From contig NZ_CP137557.1 in the NCBI RefSeq assembly GCF_019249655.2, positions 266,001 through 330,000 on the forward strand: 64,000 nt of DNA. The letters are read 5' to 3'. Shown one piece after another: positions 16,139-24,416 of the stretch. Numbering within the stretch: the first letter of the stretch is position 1; each line of letters begins with the position of its first letter. The notes beneath the pieces were generated by a model, which saw only the letters and a list, made by a program, of their open reading frames with translations, was not told the origin of the DNA and ran no database searches. Source of the stretch: Segatella copri. Its GTDB lineage: Bacteria > Bacteroidota > Bacteroidia > Bacteroidales > Bacteroidaceae. The position numbers and the translations under genes are program-made.

Positions 16139-17587
16139 TTAAACAAACAATTCGTTCATCGTAATCTGTTTCTGTACGATGTCGCTATGTTTGTTCTGCT
16201 TCAATCCGAAAGAAGTAATCAATGTGAGGAGAAGCGATTTGGAAGTCTTCGTCTCTTCTGTGAAGATACGCAGTTTCTCTAGCAACTTCTCCTCATATTC
16301 CTTGCTGATTTCGAATTCGCTCTTGTAGAATTTCATCTCACAGATGTTGATGGTTTCATCTTTCCGGTCTATCAGCAAGTCTATTTGAGCTCCCTTTTCT
16401 GTGTTGCTGCTTCGCCATGAGCAAACCAAGGTCTGTACTCCCGAAATTCCCAGGGCATGCTTGATTTTGTCTATATGGTTTAGACAAAGCATCTCAAACG
16501 ACAGTCCTGCCCAAGTATGGTATAGCTGACTGTTCTGGGAGGATGACCAGAAACTGGAATCCTGATACTTGTTATGTCTGATGAACCGGAAGTAGAAGAG
16601 CGTATAGAAATCTACTAACTGAAATAAGGTGTTTCGCTTTTGGCGAATGTCGGAAGTCATCTTGTTGGTAGTGCTGAATGGTTCATACAGACGGATGAAT
16701 CCGCATTGTTCCAATTCTTCCAGTACTGTAGAGAAGGCTCCGTTATCTTTTCCTCCCGATGCTTTGACCAGTTCCTGTCGGGTCATACCCATTCCTTTGG
16801 TAGCAAGGGCAGTAACCACGGCGATATGGTCGGCTGATTTCTTAAACAAAGCTCTGTATAAGTCGTTGAATTCATCTTTCAGTTCTGCATTGTCTGCGAA
16901 AAACAGCTGGTCGATGTTCTGTGCCAGACTTTTCGATTTATCCATCATAGACAGATAATAAGGTATTCCTCCCATAATCATATAGCATTCTGCTATCTGT
17001 TTTCGGCTGTAGCCGAAGTGGTAAGCCTTGAAGTATTCTTCGCATTCGTGCAGAGTGAATGGTTTTACGATCAGATGATGGGTCAGTCGGTTGTGCAAGC
17101 CACCACGGTTGCGAATCAGGTTGTTGATCATCCAGGATGTGGCTGATCCGCAAACGATGAGTTTGATGTCGTTGCGCAGTACAGCCCAACTGTTCCAGAA
17201 GTTTTCCAGTGCTGGTATGAATCCCGATTTGGCGGTATCCATCCATGGCAATTCATCGATGAATATTACTTTCTTGCCTTCCGGAAGTGTTTCTATGTAT
17301 TGTGACAAGGCATAGAATGCCAGCAGCCAGCTCTTGAACGTCTGCAGAGAGGTGGAGTGGGTATATTTTTGCAGGGCAATGCTGAAGTTGACAAGCTGTT
17401 CGCCTTTGGCAACTCCGTTCATTCCTGTCATGAAGAAGGCAAAATGATCCTCTACGGCTTTTCTGATGAGAAAAGTCTTGCCTACACGTCGTCTTCCATA
17501 GACGGCGATAAACTCTGATTTATCGGAGTTTATATATTCATTGAGCAGTTTGAGTTCTGCTTCTCTTCCTATCAGTCTCTGTTCCAT
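16139..17587 (-). CDS. AAA-family ATPase with C-terminal PD-(D/E)XK-like domain (DUF234 type)
   Basis: The start MEQRLIGREAELK (17587) is preferred over the upstream in-frame ATG because archaeal/Bacteroidota ATPase_2 proteins begin at the '(L/I)GRE.EL' motif. Walker A is 'GRRRVGKT' near residue 35, Walker B 'VIFIDELPWMD' near 107, followed by a sensor-like 'LIVCGSATSWM'. A winged helix region (about 260-330, 'GMTRQELVKASGG') precedes a C-terminal nuclease-like fold with 'FEMLCLNHI', 'GAQIDLLIDR' and 'ICEMKFYKSE', giving the E-D-ExK pattern. Function of this large family is unknown; it occurs in many copies in Prevotella. The gene is preceded by unusual TTAGCGCA operator repeats (17701-17773). 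Confidence 0.88.
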   Translation of the reverse strand: MEQRLIGREAELKLLNEYINSDKSEFIAVYGRRRVGKTFLIRKAVEDHFAFFMTGMNGVAKGEQLVNFSIALQKYTHSTSLQTFKSWLLAFYALSQYIETLPEGKKVIFIDELPWMDTAKSGFIPALENFWNSWAVLRNDIKLIVCGSATSWMINNLIRNRGGLHNRLTHHLIVKPFTLHECEEYFKAYHFGYSRKQIAECYMIMGGIPYYLSMMDKSKSLAQNIDQLFFADNAELKDEFNDLYRALFKKSADHIAVVTALATKGMGMTRQELVKASGGKDNGAFSTVLEELEQCGFIRLYEPFSTTNKMTSDIRQKRNTLFQLVDFYTLFYFRFIRHNKYQDSSFWSSSQNSQLYHTWAGLSFEMLCLNHIDKIKHALGISGVQTLVCSWRSSNTEKGAQIDLLIDRKDETINICEMKFYKSEFEISKEYEEKLLEKLRIFTEETKTSKSLLLTLITSFGLKQNKHSDIVQKQITMNELFV

Positions 17588-17700
17588 ATATCTTTCGTTA
17601 TTTCCTATTTGCAATGAATAATGCAAGCGAGCGCAATGAAAGCTTGCTTCCAAATTGCCGAGTGCAGTTTATTTTCTGCGCAAAGATATAAAAAAATACC

Positions 17701-17773
17701 CATTAGCGCAAATTATTCGCGGATAATCTGCGCTAATGGTATGAAAAAAGTATGTTAGCGCAAATTATCTGTG
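17701..17773 (-). promoter_or_regulatory. Palindromic operator-like repeats upstream of the ATPase gene
   Basis: An inverted repeat has arms CATTAGCGCAAATTAT (17701-17716) and ATAATCTGCGCTAATG (17723-17738), one mismatch in 16. A third half-site, TTAGCGCAAATTAT, is at 17755-17768. They begin 114 bp upstream of the ATPase start and look like binding sites for an autoregulator. Confidence 0.6.
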
Positions 17774-17849
17774 CGAAACTGGGGTCTTTTTGAAAAGATA
17801 ATAAAGCTTAAAATGCAGGCTATTATGCTATATTCTAACATGAAAACTG

Positions 17850-17857
17850 TATCTTTG
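17850..17857 (+). promoter_or_regulatory. -7 box in front of a truncated signal-peptide frame
   Basis: TATCTTTG followed by C matches TAnnTTTG; the ATG at 17946 lies 88 nt downstream. Confidence 0.4.
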
Positions 17858-17945
17858 CAAAATCTGTCAGTATATTGGCTGCCTGATGGGGCAAAACGGT
17901 AGGTAGATGAGAGAATGTGATGAATAATAACTAACTGATAATAAT

Positions 17946-18038
17946 ATGAAATCTATTAACTTGATTATCTTGTTTTTGATGGCTGTATTGCCAACCCATG
18001 CTCGCGGCAATCTGCACAATCGGTACAAAGTGCACTGA
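17946..18038 (+). pseudogene. Truncated start of a secreted-protein gene (signal peptide only)
   Basis: ATG 17946 opens 30 codons, MKSINLIILFLMAVLPTHA then RGNLHNRYKVH, a typical signal peptide that runs into TGA inside the first GTGCACT operator (18036-18038). The mature protein is missing. The promoter at 17850 probably belonged to the original gene, now replaced by the ATPase cassette. Confidence 0.5.
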
Positions 18039-18106
18039 GTAGAGTGCAATTTTTGTTAAAAAGTGCACTGAATTCAGTGCACTTTCGCTATTTATTCGTA
18101 TATTTG
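18028..18106 (+). promoter_or_regulatory. Tandem GTGCACT operators and promoter of the DUF4143 ATPase
   Basis: The perfect palindrome GTGCACTGAATTCAGTGCAC (inside 18061-18084, 24 bp in total) overlaps the expected -33 region of a promoter whose -7 box is TATATTTG at 18099-18106. A degenerate copy of the palindrome is at 18028-18051. This arrangement predicts repression by a dimeric regulator. Confidence 0.65.
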
Positions 18107-18136
18107 CAGCAAAGAACAACATAATCGGGCAAAAAA

Positions 18137-19306
18137 ATGGAACAGTTACAAACAACATTTGACAAATTGCTGAGAGAAACGAGTACCACGTTTCATCGCT
18201 ATATGTATAATCGCATCAATTGGGATGCTCGTATGATAGGTCTAATGGGACCAAGAGGTGTAGGTAAAACAACTTTGGTGCTTCAACACATCAAAGAACA
18301 ACTACCAAGAAAAGACTCACTCTATGTACAGGCAGAAGATTTTTATTTTGCCAATCATAGGCTCACCGAACTGGCAGATTCATTTGCAAAGATGGGCGGA
18401 AAGTATCTTTTCATTGATGAAATCCATAAATACAAGGATTGGGCAAGAGAGTTGAAATTAATATACGACTACCATTCCGAACTCCATGTAATGTTTACCG
18501 GATCATCTGTTCTCGATATAGCAAAGGGGGCATTTGACTTGAGTCGTCGTGCGCTTATGTACGAGATGCAAGGTCTATCATACCGGGAATATCTGGAACT
18601 CTTTCATGGAATCCACTTTCCTGTATGTACTTTAGAACAGCTTCTGCAACAGAATGTCAATATACCGAATGGCTTCTTGCCATTAGAACATTTCGCAGAC
18701 TATCTGCAACGAGGGTATTATCCTTTTTCTGATGGCGACATCAGGATGTATATTCAGCAAGTGGTCAATGCAACGATAGAAACCGATATTCCGCAATATG
18801 CAGACCTTACGGTTTCAACTGCAAGAAAACTCAAAAGGCTACTTGCCATCATCGCTCAAAGTGCACCATTCAAGCCTAACATGAGCCAGATTGGAGGACA
18901 GCTGGAAGTTTCTAGAAACAATATAGCCGACCTTTGCACCTATTTGGAGAAAGCTGGACTTATAGGGCAGCTTCGTACTTCAACTGGTGGTATTCAAGGA
19001 CTAGGAAAGGTAGATAAGATCTATCTGGATAATCCAACGCTCATCTATACTCTTGCAGGAAAGAGTGTTGAGATAGGAACTGTGAGAGAAACTTTCTTTT
19101 TCAATCAGACACGCTCACTCATACCTGTAACAGTATCACCTATATCTGATTTCCTGATAGATGGGAAATATACATTCGAGGTTGGTGGAAAGAAGAAAAA
19201 GCAAAATCAGCTGCAGAACATAGAAAATGGATATGTAGTAAAGGACGATATAGAGACGGGGTATGGAAACATCATCCCGTTATGGATGTTTGGTATGCTC
19301 TATTAG
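18137..19306 (+). CDS. AAA ATPase with DUF4143 domain (AAA_14 type)
   Basis: The 389-residue protein has Walker A 'GPRGVGKT' (near residue 38), Walker B 'KYLFIDEIHKYKDW' (near 88), and sensor-1 'VMFTGSSVLDI' (near 117). A winged-helix region ('FKPNMSQIGGQLEVSRNNIADLCTYLEKAGLI') leads to the DUF4143 nuclease-like domain, here with 'DFLIDGKYTFEVGGKKKKQNQL', where the usual D...E-x-G/K core is retained. No enzymatic activity is proven for the family. It is controlled by a palindromic operator, and a hairpin-rich repeat follows its stop codon. Confidence 0.88.
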   Translation: MEQLQTTFDKLLRETSTTFHRYMYNRINWDARMIGLMGPRGVGKTTLVLQHIKEQLPRKDSLYVQAEDFYFANHRLTELADSFAKMGGKYLFIDEIHKYKDWARELKLIYDYHSELHVMFTGSSVLDIAKGAFDLSRRALMYEMQGLSYREYLELFHGIHFPVCTLEQLLQQNVNIPNGFLPLEHFADYLQRGYYPFSDGDIRMYIQQVVNATIETDIPQYADLTVSTARKLKRLLAIIAQSAPFKPNMSQIGGQLEVSRNNIADLCTYLEKAGLIGQLRTSTGGIQGLGKVDKIYLDNPTLIYTLAGKSVEIGTVRETFFFNQTRSLIPVTVSPISDFLIDGKYTFEVGGKKKKQNQLQNIENGYVVKDDIETGYGNIIPLWMFGMLY

Positions 19307-19335
19307 GTGTTATATTCCGTATCTGCAATATTCGG

Positions 19336-19419
19336 ATAAAAAACAAAGTTCACAAGTTTGTGGACCACAAGTTTGTGGACCACAACCTTGTGAACTTTTA
19401 ATAGTATATTGTAAATCAG
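19336..19419. repeat. Short hairpin-rich repeat, right copy
   Basis: It matches 16021-16089 at both ends with an extra internal CACAAGTTTGTGGAC unit (repeated twice here). It lies 30 bp after the DUF4143 ATPase stop codon and may also act as its terminator. Confidence 0.75.
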
Positions 19420-19467
19420 GTGTTTAAATGTGTTTGTTTTTTTTGATGCCTGCGGGAATAAACGCAA

Positions 19468-19501
19468 AAAAAGAGGAAAGCAATGTTGTTTTCCTCTTTT
19501 T
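19468..19501 (-). terminator. Terminator of the tRNA-His transcript
   Basis: AAAAGAGGAAA and TTTCCTCTTTT form a stem with a 10-nt loop; read on the minus strand it ends in a T-run, immediately downstream of the two tRNA genes. Confidence 0.7.
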
Positions 19502-19511
19502 AAATGTTCAG

Positions 19512-19586
19512 GGTGGAAGGTGGGACTCGAACCCACGACATTCAGAACCACAATCTGACGCTCTAACCAACTGAACTACGTCCACC
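19512..19586 (-). tRNA. tRNA-His (GTG), second of a tandem pair
   Basis: The minus strand folds as a cloverleaf: GTGGACG acceptor arm, D-arm with AGTTCAGTTGGTTAGAGC, anticodon arm with loop TTGTGGT (anticodon GTG), and T-arm GTGGGTTCGAGTCCCAC. A G at position -1 is present, as expected for tRNA-His. No CCA is encoded. The sequence is identical to 19619-19693. Confidence 0.93.
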
Positions 19587-19618
19587 ATTTGATTTTTATG
19601 TTTGCTTAAAGAAATGTG

Positions 19619-19693
19619 GGTGGAAGGTGGGACTCGAACCCACGACATTCAGAACCACAATCTGACGCTCTAACCAACTGAACTACGTCCACC
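19619..19693 (-). tRNA. tRNA-His (GTG), first of a tandem pair
   Basis: It has the same sequence as the copy 107 bp away, with the same GTG anticodon and structure. The spacer between the two is about 32 bp, so both probably come from one precursor. Confidence 0.93.
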
Positions 19694-19768
19694 ATTTTTT
19701 AAGCGAGTGCAAAGGTACGGAAAAAATTTGGTTCCACCAAATATTTCCGTACTTTTTTACATTTTTTT

Positions 19769-20182
19769 TTATTTTGCAGGGCTGTTTGGCACTACAGGAG
19801 CTGCCTTTTCTGCTGCAGGTGCTGCTTTCTCTGCACCGGCTGCTGCTGGAGCTGCCTTCTGAGCACCGGCTGCTGCATCCTTGCTGGCACCTGGCATAGC
19901 AGGAAGAGCGGTCTGCTCCTGGGTAGCACCCTCCATTACGCTGCTCTCGCCCACAGCCTGTGGAGCTACGTAAGCGCAAGCTACGCTGATTACTACCATC
20001 AGACCGGCAAGGGTCCATGTAATCTTTTCTACTACATCGGTGGTCTTGCGAACACCCATGATAGAGTTGGTTGAAGAGAAGTTAGATGCCAATCCACCTC
20101 CCTTTGACTCCTGGATCAGAACGATGAGTACCATCAAGATGGATACCAGGACGATCAATACTACAAATAATGTGTAAATCAT
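19769..20182 (-). CDS. secG: Preprotein translocase subunit SecG
   Basis: The first transmembrane helix (MIYTLFVVLIVLVSILMVLIVLIQ) is followed by the SecG signature 'ESKGGGLASNFSSTNSIMGVRKT' and a second helix (ITWTLAGLMVVISVACAYV). SecG assists SecYEG protein export in the inner membrane. The C-terminal 55 residues are an Ala/Pro/Lys-rich low-complexity tail (AAPAAAGAEKAAPAAEKAAP), longer than in the classic 110-residue protein. It is the last gene of a leftward group sigma-54 activator / lptE / TPR-like gene / secG, a common Bacteroidota order. Confidence 0.95.
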   Translation of the reverse strand: MIYTLFVVLIVLVSILMVLIVLIQESKGGGLASNFSSTNSIMGVRKTTDVVEKITWTLAGLMVVISVACAYVAPQAVGESSVMEGATQEQTALPAMPGASKDAAAGAQKAAPAAAGAEKAAPAAEKAAPVVPNSPAK

Positions 20183-20211
20183 TTTTTTAAAACTAGTTTT
20201 ATTATTATTAT

Positions 20212-21009
20212 TTATTTTCTTTTCTTCTCGTTAAGCATCAGTTTTTCGAGGAAGCGGAGCTGATCTATATAGAACGCACTCTTCTGTGGATGCTGCTTGT
20301 ACAGGCGGTCGATAATCTGATAGGCTCGCTCGTACTTGCCCTGCTTGATGTAGATTCGGGCAAGGGTCTCCGTAAAGATACCACCGTTTTCTGAGGCAGC
20401 TTGGGCTTCGGAAGAATCTGCTTCTGCAGTTTCCTTCTTCTCTTCCTTCTCTTCCTTCTTCTCCATTACCTCGCTCTCCTGATACTCCTCCTTATCCTTG
20501 TGGAGTTTGAATCCGCCTTCTTCTATGAAGTCGTCGATGAGGGCGATGGTTCTTGATGGCTGCTCGTGCTCGGTTTCCGTCTCCGTCTCCATCAGATAGG
20601 CCACGTAGTCAACGGCGGCATCGGCTGGCGTTGGCTTGCGCTTCTCTTCCGGTTCTTTCTCCCTTTCCTCTGCTTCGGTTGGGATGGAGTGGAGGAAGTG
20701 GTCGATGAGACTGCTGGTGCGGTCGCTCTTCGGCTTGCCTTCCACAGCTTCGTGGCGGTTTGAGTTCTGGCTCTTGAGCTGATAGTGGGCTGCCTCTACC
20801 ATCTGGAAGATGACCTTGCGGTCGGAGATGTAGATGGCGGCACGCCGCAGTTCCTCGTCGAAGCTCGGGTCGTGGAGCAGGTACAGGTTCTGCAACATCA
20901 GAAGGCGAGCCGTCTGATAGTACGGATAGAGGGCCAGGAGGGCGCGCAAATCATAGAGCGTCTCCCGGTTCATTTCCTCAGGATGTTGTATCAATCTGTT
21001 TAGTTCCAC
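20212..21009 (-). CDS. TPR-like protein of the secG-lptE group, function unknown
   Basis: The 265-residue protein has an N-terminal helical segment ('ETLYDLRALLALYPYYQTARLLMLQNLYLLHDPSFDEELRRAAIYI') typical of Bacteroidota proteins next to secG, a long acidic and Lys/Glu-rich middle (about residues 95-205), and a C-terminal TPR unit ('IFTETLARIYIKQGKYERAYQIIDRLYKQHPQKSAFYIDQLRFL'). No signal peptide or membrane segment. A role linked to envelope assembly is suggested only by its neighbours. Confidence 0.8.
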   Translation of the reverse strand: MELNRLIQHPEEMNRETLYDLRALLALYPYYQTARLLMLQNLYLLHDPSFDEELRRAAIYISDRKVIFQMVEAAHYQLKSQNSNRHEAVEGKPKSDRTSSLIDHFLHSIPTEAEEREKEPEEKRKPTPADAAVDYVAYLMETETETEHEQPSRTIALIDDFIEEGGFKLHKDKEEYQESEVMEKKEEKEEKKETAEADSSEAQAASENGGIFTETLARIYIKQGKYERAYQIIDRLYKQHPQKSAFYIDQLRFLEKLMLNEKKRK

Positions 21010-21046
21010 GATATTATTAACTTTAAACTATTAACTCTAAATTCTA

Positions 21047-21568
21047 CTACCAGTTTGCCACTGTGGCGTTGAAGATCTGGTCAACCAGGTCTTTTACCAT
21101 CTGCGTTACCAACTCTTCCTGCACAGAGGCGAGGCTCTGGGTGGTATCGTAGGTCTTGGCAGAGGTGAACTGGCGCTCGAAATCCTCGTTGTGGTTCTTG
21201 GTGTTGGTGAAGCGTACGTTCACCGTGATGCTCAGCTCGGTCTGGGCTGAATATCCCTCGGCACTCACCGACTTGTTGCGCTGTGAGTATTGGGTAATCT
21301 CGCCCTCTATCTTCAGGTCGCCATTGCGGCTCACCTGGCGGAGCTGGGTGTTGCTGGCAAACTTATCCTTCAGTTCGTTGTTGAACATCGGACCCATCGG
21401 ACCCCATACATAGGAGCTGCGGATAGGGAAGTCGGCCAACTGGATGGTCTTGGTCTTGGTGTAGTCGATGCTGGCACCGTTGAACTTGTAGCTCACGGAG
21501 CAGGCTGCTGTGACACCCATCACCAGGACGATGCCTATTATATATATGTACGCGCGTAGATGCTTCAT
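21047..21568 (-). CDS. lptE: LptE-like lipoprotein (LPS assembly)
   Basis: The 173-residue protein has a lipoprotein signal (hydrophobic stretch then 'TAACSVSYKFNG', Cys near residue 23) and the Bacteroidota LptE pattern 'YKFNGASIDY.KTKTIQLADFPI' followed by strands 'DLKIEGEITQYSQRNKSV', and C-terminal 'LVTQMVKDLVDQIFNATVANW'. LptE plugs the LptD barrel and helps insert lipopolysaccharide into the outer membrane. Its start overlaps the stop of the sigma-54 activator by 4 bp (21565-21568), so the two are translationally coupled. Confidence 0.9.
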   Translation of the reverse strand: MKHLRAYIYIIGIVLVMGVTAACSVSYKFNGASIDYTKTKTIQLADFPIRSSYVWGPMGPMFNNELKDKFASNTQLRQVSRNGDLKIEGEITQYSQRNKSVSAEGYSAQTELSITVNVRFTNTKNHNEDFERQFTSAKTYDTTQSLASVQEELVTQMVKDLVDQIFNATVANW

Positions 21569-22932
21569 AAATTGTATTTTTTAATTCTTCTGTAGAGCGT
21601 TCTGTCGGAGATGCCCAGTTCTTCGGCAGCCTTCTTGCGGTTGCCGTTGTTGCGTTCCAGGGCACGCTCTATCATCTGTCGGCTCAGTTCACTGAGGTTG
21701 AGCGATTCGTTCTCGCTCTCATTCTCATTCTCCATGTCCTTGATTTCCTCTGCCTCGATATCCTCGGCATCCCGTCTTGGTTCGGCATAGATTCTGCCTT
21801 CCTGCAGATTGCCGAATTCGGAAGGGTAGTGGGGTTCAGACATTCCCGAAACCGATGGGGATGTGATTCCCGAAACCGATGCTGGCATTCCTGAAACCGA
21901 TGGTACGCCTGAAACCGTGGCTGGAGGCATGCCTGAGATGTTTTTCGGATGGCTGAAGCCATTGGCTCCGCTGAGTCCCCGAGCTTCATCTAGCTGGTCG
22001 CGCAGCGATTTCATCTCTCTTCGCAGGTCGCTCACGTTGCCCCTGAGTTCGTAGAGAATCTTGTAGAGCATCTCCCGCTCGCTTTCGTAGCTATGCTGGT
22101 CGTTTCCGGCTTGCGGAATGGTGGCGAGCTGGGTAGTTTCCTCATCTCTTGGGATGAACTGCGAGAGGGTTTCGAGATTGATTTCCCTTTCCCGGCTCAG
22201 CACCGACATCTGTTCGGTGATGTTCTTGAGCTGTCGCACGTTGCCTGGCCACTTATATTTCAGCATGAGCGCCTTGGCATCCTCGGTGAGTGAAATCTTA
22301 GGCAATCGATATTTCTCAGCCATCTGCATTGCGAAGAGGCGGAAGAGCAGGAGGATGTCGTTGCCGCGTTCACGCAGCGGAGGCATCTGGATAGGGATGG
22401 TATTCAAGCGATAGTAGAGGTCTTCGCGGAATTTTCCCTCGCTCACAGCCTTGCGCATGTTTACATTGGTGGCTGCCACAATTCTCACATCAGTCTTTCT
22501 GATTTCGGTGCCGCCCACACGGATGTATTCACCCGTTTCGAGCACACGAAGCAGCCGGGCCTGCGTCTGTATCGGCAGTTCACCCACCTCGTCGAGGAAG
22601 ATGGTACCCTTGTTGGCGATGCCGAAATATCCTTCGCTTTCGCCGATGGCTCCGGTGAAGGAACCTTTCTCATGACCGAAGAGTTCGCTGTCGATGGTAC
22701 CCTCTGGGATACTGCCGCAGTTGATGGCGAAATATCTTTCGCGTCTTCTCGGCGAGTTATCGTGAATGACTCGTGGGATGATTTCCTTACCCACACCGCT
22801 CTCTCCGATGATAAGCACGGAAAGGTCGGTCGGTGCCACCTGCAGGGCGACATCGAGAGCACGGTTCAATCCGTCGCTATTTCCGACGATATTGTAGCGT
22901 TGTTTTATTTTCTGTAGTTCAGAATTATCCAT
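21565..22932 (-). CDS. Sigma-54-dependent transcriptional activator lacking a receiver domain
   Basis: The 455-residue protein begins almost directly with an AAA+ domain: Walker A 'GESGVGKE' (near residue 43), the sigma-54 contact loop as 'GSFTGA' (near 97), Walker B 'GTIFLDEVGEL', and 'VRIVAATN'. A Ser/Gly/Pro repeat linker (SVSGMP-type units, about residues 320-365) precedes a Fis-type HTH at the C-terminus ('NRKKAAEELGISDRTLYRRIKKY'). With no receiver or sensor domain, activity may be set by expression or by a partner protein. It is the first gene of the lptE-TPR-secG group. Confidence 0.93.
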   Translation of the reverse strand: MDNSELQKIKQRYNIVGNSDGLNRALDVALQVAPTDLSVLIIGESGVGKEIIPRVIHDNSPRRRERYFAINCGSIPEGTIDSELFGHEKGSFTGAIGESEGYFGIANKGTIFLDEVGELPIQTQARLLRVLETGEYIRVGGTEIRKTDVRIVAATNVNMRKAVSEGKFREDLYYRLNTIPIQMPPLRERGNDILLLFRLFAMQMAEKYRLPKISLTEDAKALMLKYKWPGNVRQLKNITEQMSVLSREREINLETLSQFIPRDEETTQLATIPQAGNDQHSYESEREMLYKILYELRGNVSDLRREMKSLRDQLDEARGLSGANGFSHPKNISGMPPATVSGVPSVSGMPASVSGITSPSVSGMSEPHYPSEFGNLQEGRIYAEPRRDAEDIEAEEIKDMENENESENESLNLSELSRQMIERALERNNGNRKKAAEELGISDRTLYRRIKKYNL

Positions 22933-23007
22933 TTAGCTGCCAAAATTACACATTTTTTTTGAATTAACTGCCTTTTTTGCCCAAAAAGTGGGTATAATAA
23001 GGTAGAA

Positions 23008-23037
23008 AATAGGCGAAAATGTGATATTTCGCCTATT
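23008..23037 (-). terminator. Hairpin after pdxA
   Basis: AATAGGCGAAA pairs perfectly with TTTCGCCTATT across an 8-nt loop, 18 nt after the pdxA stop. The T-run is weak, so it may be a terminator or a processing site ahead of the sigma-54 activator. Confidence 0.5.
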
Positions 23038-23054
23038 CTCTACGTATTTCGAGC

Positions 23055-24410
23055 CTATTCTGCTGGTTGTGGAGCAGGCTGTTCTGCTGGCTTCTGAGGA
23101 GCCGGCTGCGCCTGTTTTTCGGCAGGATTAGGCTGCTGTGTCAACTTTTTATCAGTCTGCTGGGCAGGCTGAGGGGCATTGTTGTTGGCATTGTTGTTGG
23201 CTTTACCATTGTTGCCACCATTGTTGTTGCCGTTGTTTCCCTTAGGGGCATTCTGCTCGTTGTTTCCCTTGGTGCCGTTCTGCTTGTTTCCGCCCTTTGG
23301 AGGGAATGGGGAAGGAACGTGCTTCTTTGGGATGGAGAAGCGAACCTTCTCGCTCTCATCACGCTTCTCGTGGTAGAGCTTTGGCAGTGGGTTCTGGTAG
23401 GCCTCTTCGCTGGTTTCACGATGGCGGAAGGCATCGAGTGCCAGGAAGATGGCGTGGCGGAACGAGATGGCATCTGCCTCGTTGTAGCCTGCCATATAGT
23501 AGCATGGGGTGGTGTTGGCTGCTGTATGGATGATAGGGAGGCCGGCGGTATAGAGCACGCCATCCTCGTTGAAGAGGGAGTGGAATGGCACGGCTGCCTG
23601 GTCGTGGTACATCGCCATGACGCCATCGAACTCGTTGTAGTATCCGTTGCCGAAGAAATCGTCGGCTGGGTAAGGACCGAATGCCTGGATGCCCTTCTCG
23701 GCGAGTGCATCGATGGCTGGGATGATGATGTTGCGCTCCTCGGTGCCGCAGCTCTGTTCCTCGTTGATGCTTGGGTTGAGGGCGAGCACAGCGATGCGTG
23801 GGTTGGTGAGGAGGAAGTCGCGCTTCAGGGTGTGCCAGAGCAGGGTGGTTTTCTCCACGATGCTTTCCTGGGTGATTGACTTGGCCACCTGGGTGAGTGG
23901 TGTCTTGCCGGTGACGGAGGCAATGCGCAGGTCGTCGCCTACGAGCAGGCTCAGGGCATGGCTGCCGTCGCCCAGACAGGTTTCGATGTAGTCTTTGTGA
24001 TCCACGAAGGTGTAGCCTTCAATCTTGATGTTCTGACTGCTTACCGGGGCAGTGACGAGCACATCGTAGAGACCGTCGCGATAGTCGGTCATGGCACGGT
24101 CGAGAGCCTTGACTGCTGCTGCTCCTGATTCCGGAGTAGGCATACCCATATCCACTTTCACTTCCTCTTCTATGGCAGCGAGGAGGTTGATTCTTCCATC
24201 CTCAGCATCTTCAGCTTTCTGGATGATGGAGAACTGGGCTGGCAGGTTCATCGCCTTGCGATAGTAGGCTGCCACTTTTGGCGAGCCGTAGATGATAGGG
24301 GTGCAATACTCCAGCATCTCCGGTTCGTTGAATGCCTTAAAAATGAGTTCATATCCGATACCGTTGGTATCGCCGTGGGTGATAGCCACTTTGATTCTTT
24401 TGTTGTCCAT
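23055..24410 (-). CDS. pdxA: 4-hydroxythreonine-4-phosphate dehydrogenase PdxA with disordered tail
   Basis: The enzyme oxidises 4-phosphohydroxy-L-threonine in vitamin B6 synthesis. The N-terminus 'IKVAITHGDTNGIGYELIFKAF' and the motifs 'DVLVTAPVSSQNI', 'DHKDYIETCLGD' (metal His) and 'MYHDQAAVPFHSLF' with 'HTAANTTPCYYMAGYNEADA' fit PdxA. The catalytic part ends near residue 365; about 85 further residues are Asn/Gln/Pro/Gly-rich low complexity (KQNGTKGNNEQN and PAEKQAQPAPQKPAEQP), an extension absent from the classic 330-residue enzyme. It lies between the DUF4837 gene and the sigma-54 activator. Confidence 0.95.
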   Translation of the reverse strand: MDNKRIKVAITHGDTNGIGYELIFKAFNEPEMLEYCTPIIYGSPKVAAYYRKAMNLPAQFSIIQKAEDAEDGRINLLAAIEEEVKVDMGMPTPESGAAAVKALDRAMTDYRDGLYDVLVTAPVSSQNIKIEGYTFVDHKDYIETCLGDGSHALSLLVGDDLRIASVTGKTPLTQVAKSITQESIVEKTTLLWHTLKRDFLLTNPRIAVLALNPSINEEQSCGTEERNIIIPAIDALAEKGIQAFGPYPADDFFGNGYYNEFDGVMAMYHDQAAVPFHSLFNEDGVLYTAGLPIIHTAANTTPCYYMAGYNEADAISFRHAIFLALDAFRHRETSEEAYQNPLPKLYHEKRDESEKVRFSIPKKHVPSPFPPKGGNKQNGTKGNNEQNAPKGNNGNNNGGNNGKANNNANNNAPQPAQQTDKKLTQQPNPAEKQAQPAPQKPAEQPAPQPAE

Positions 24411-24416
24411 GAAATT

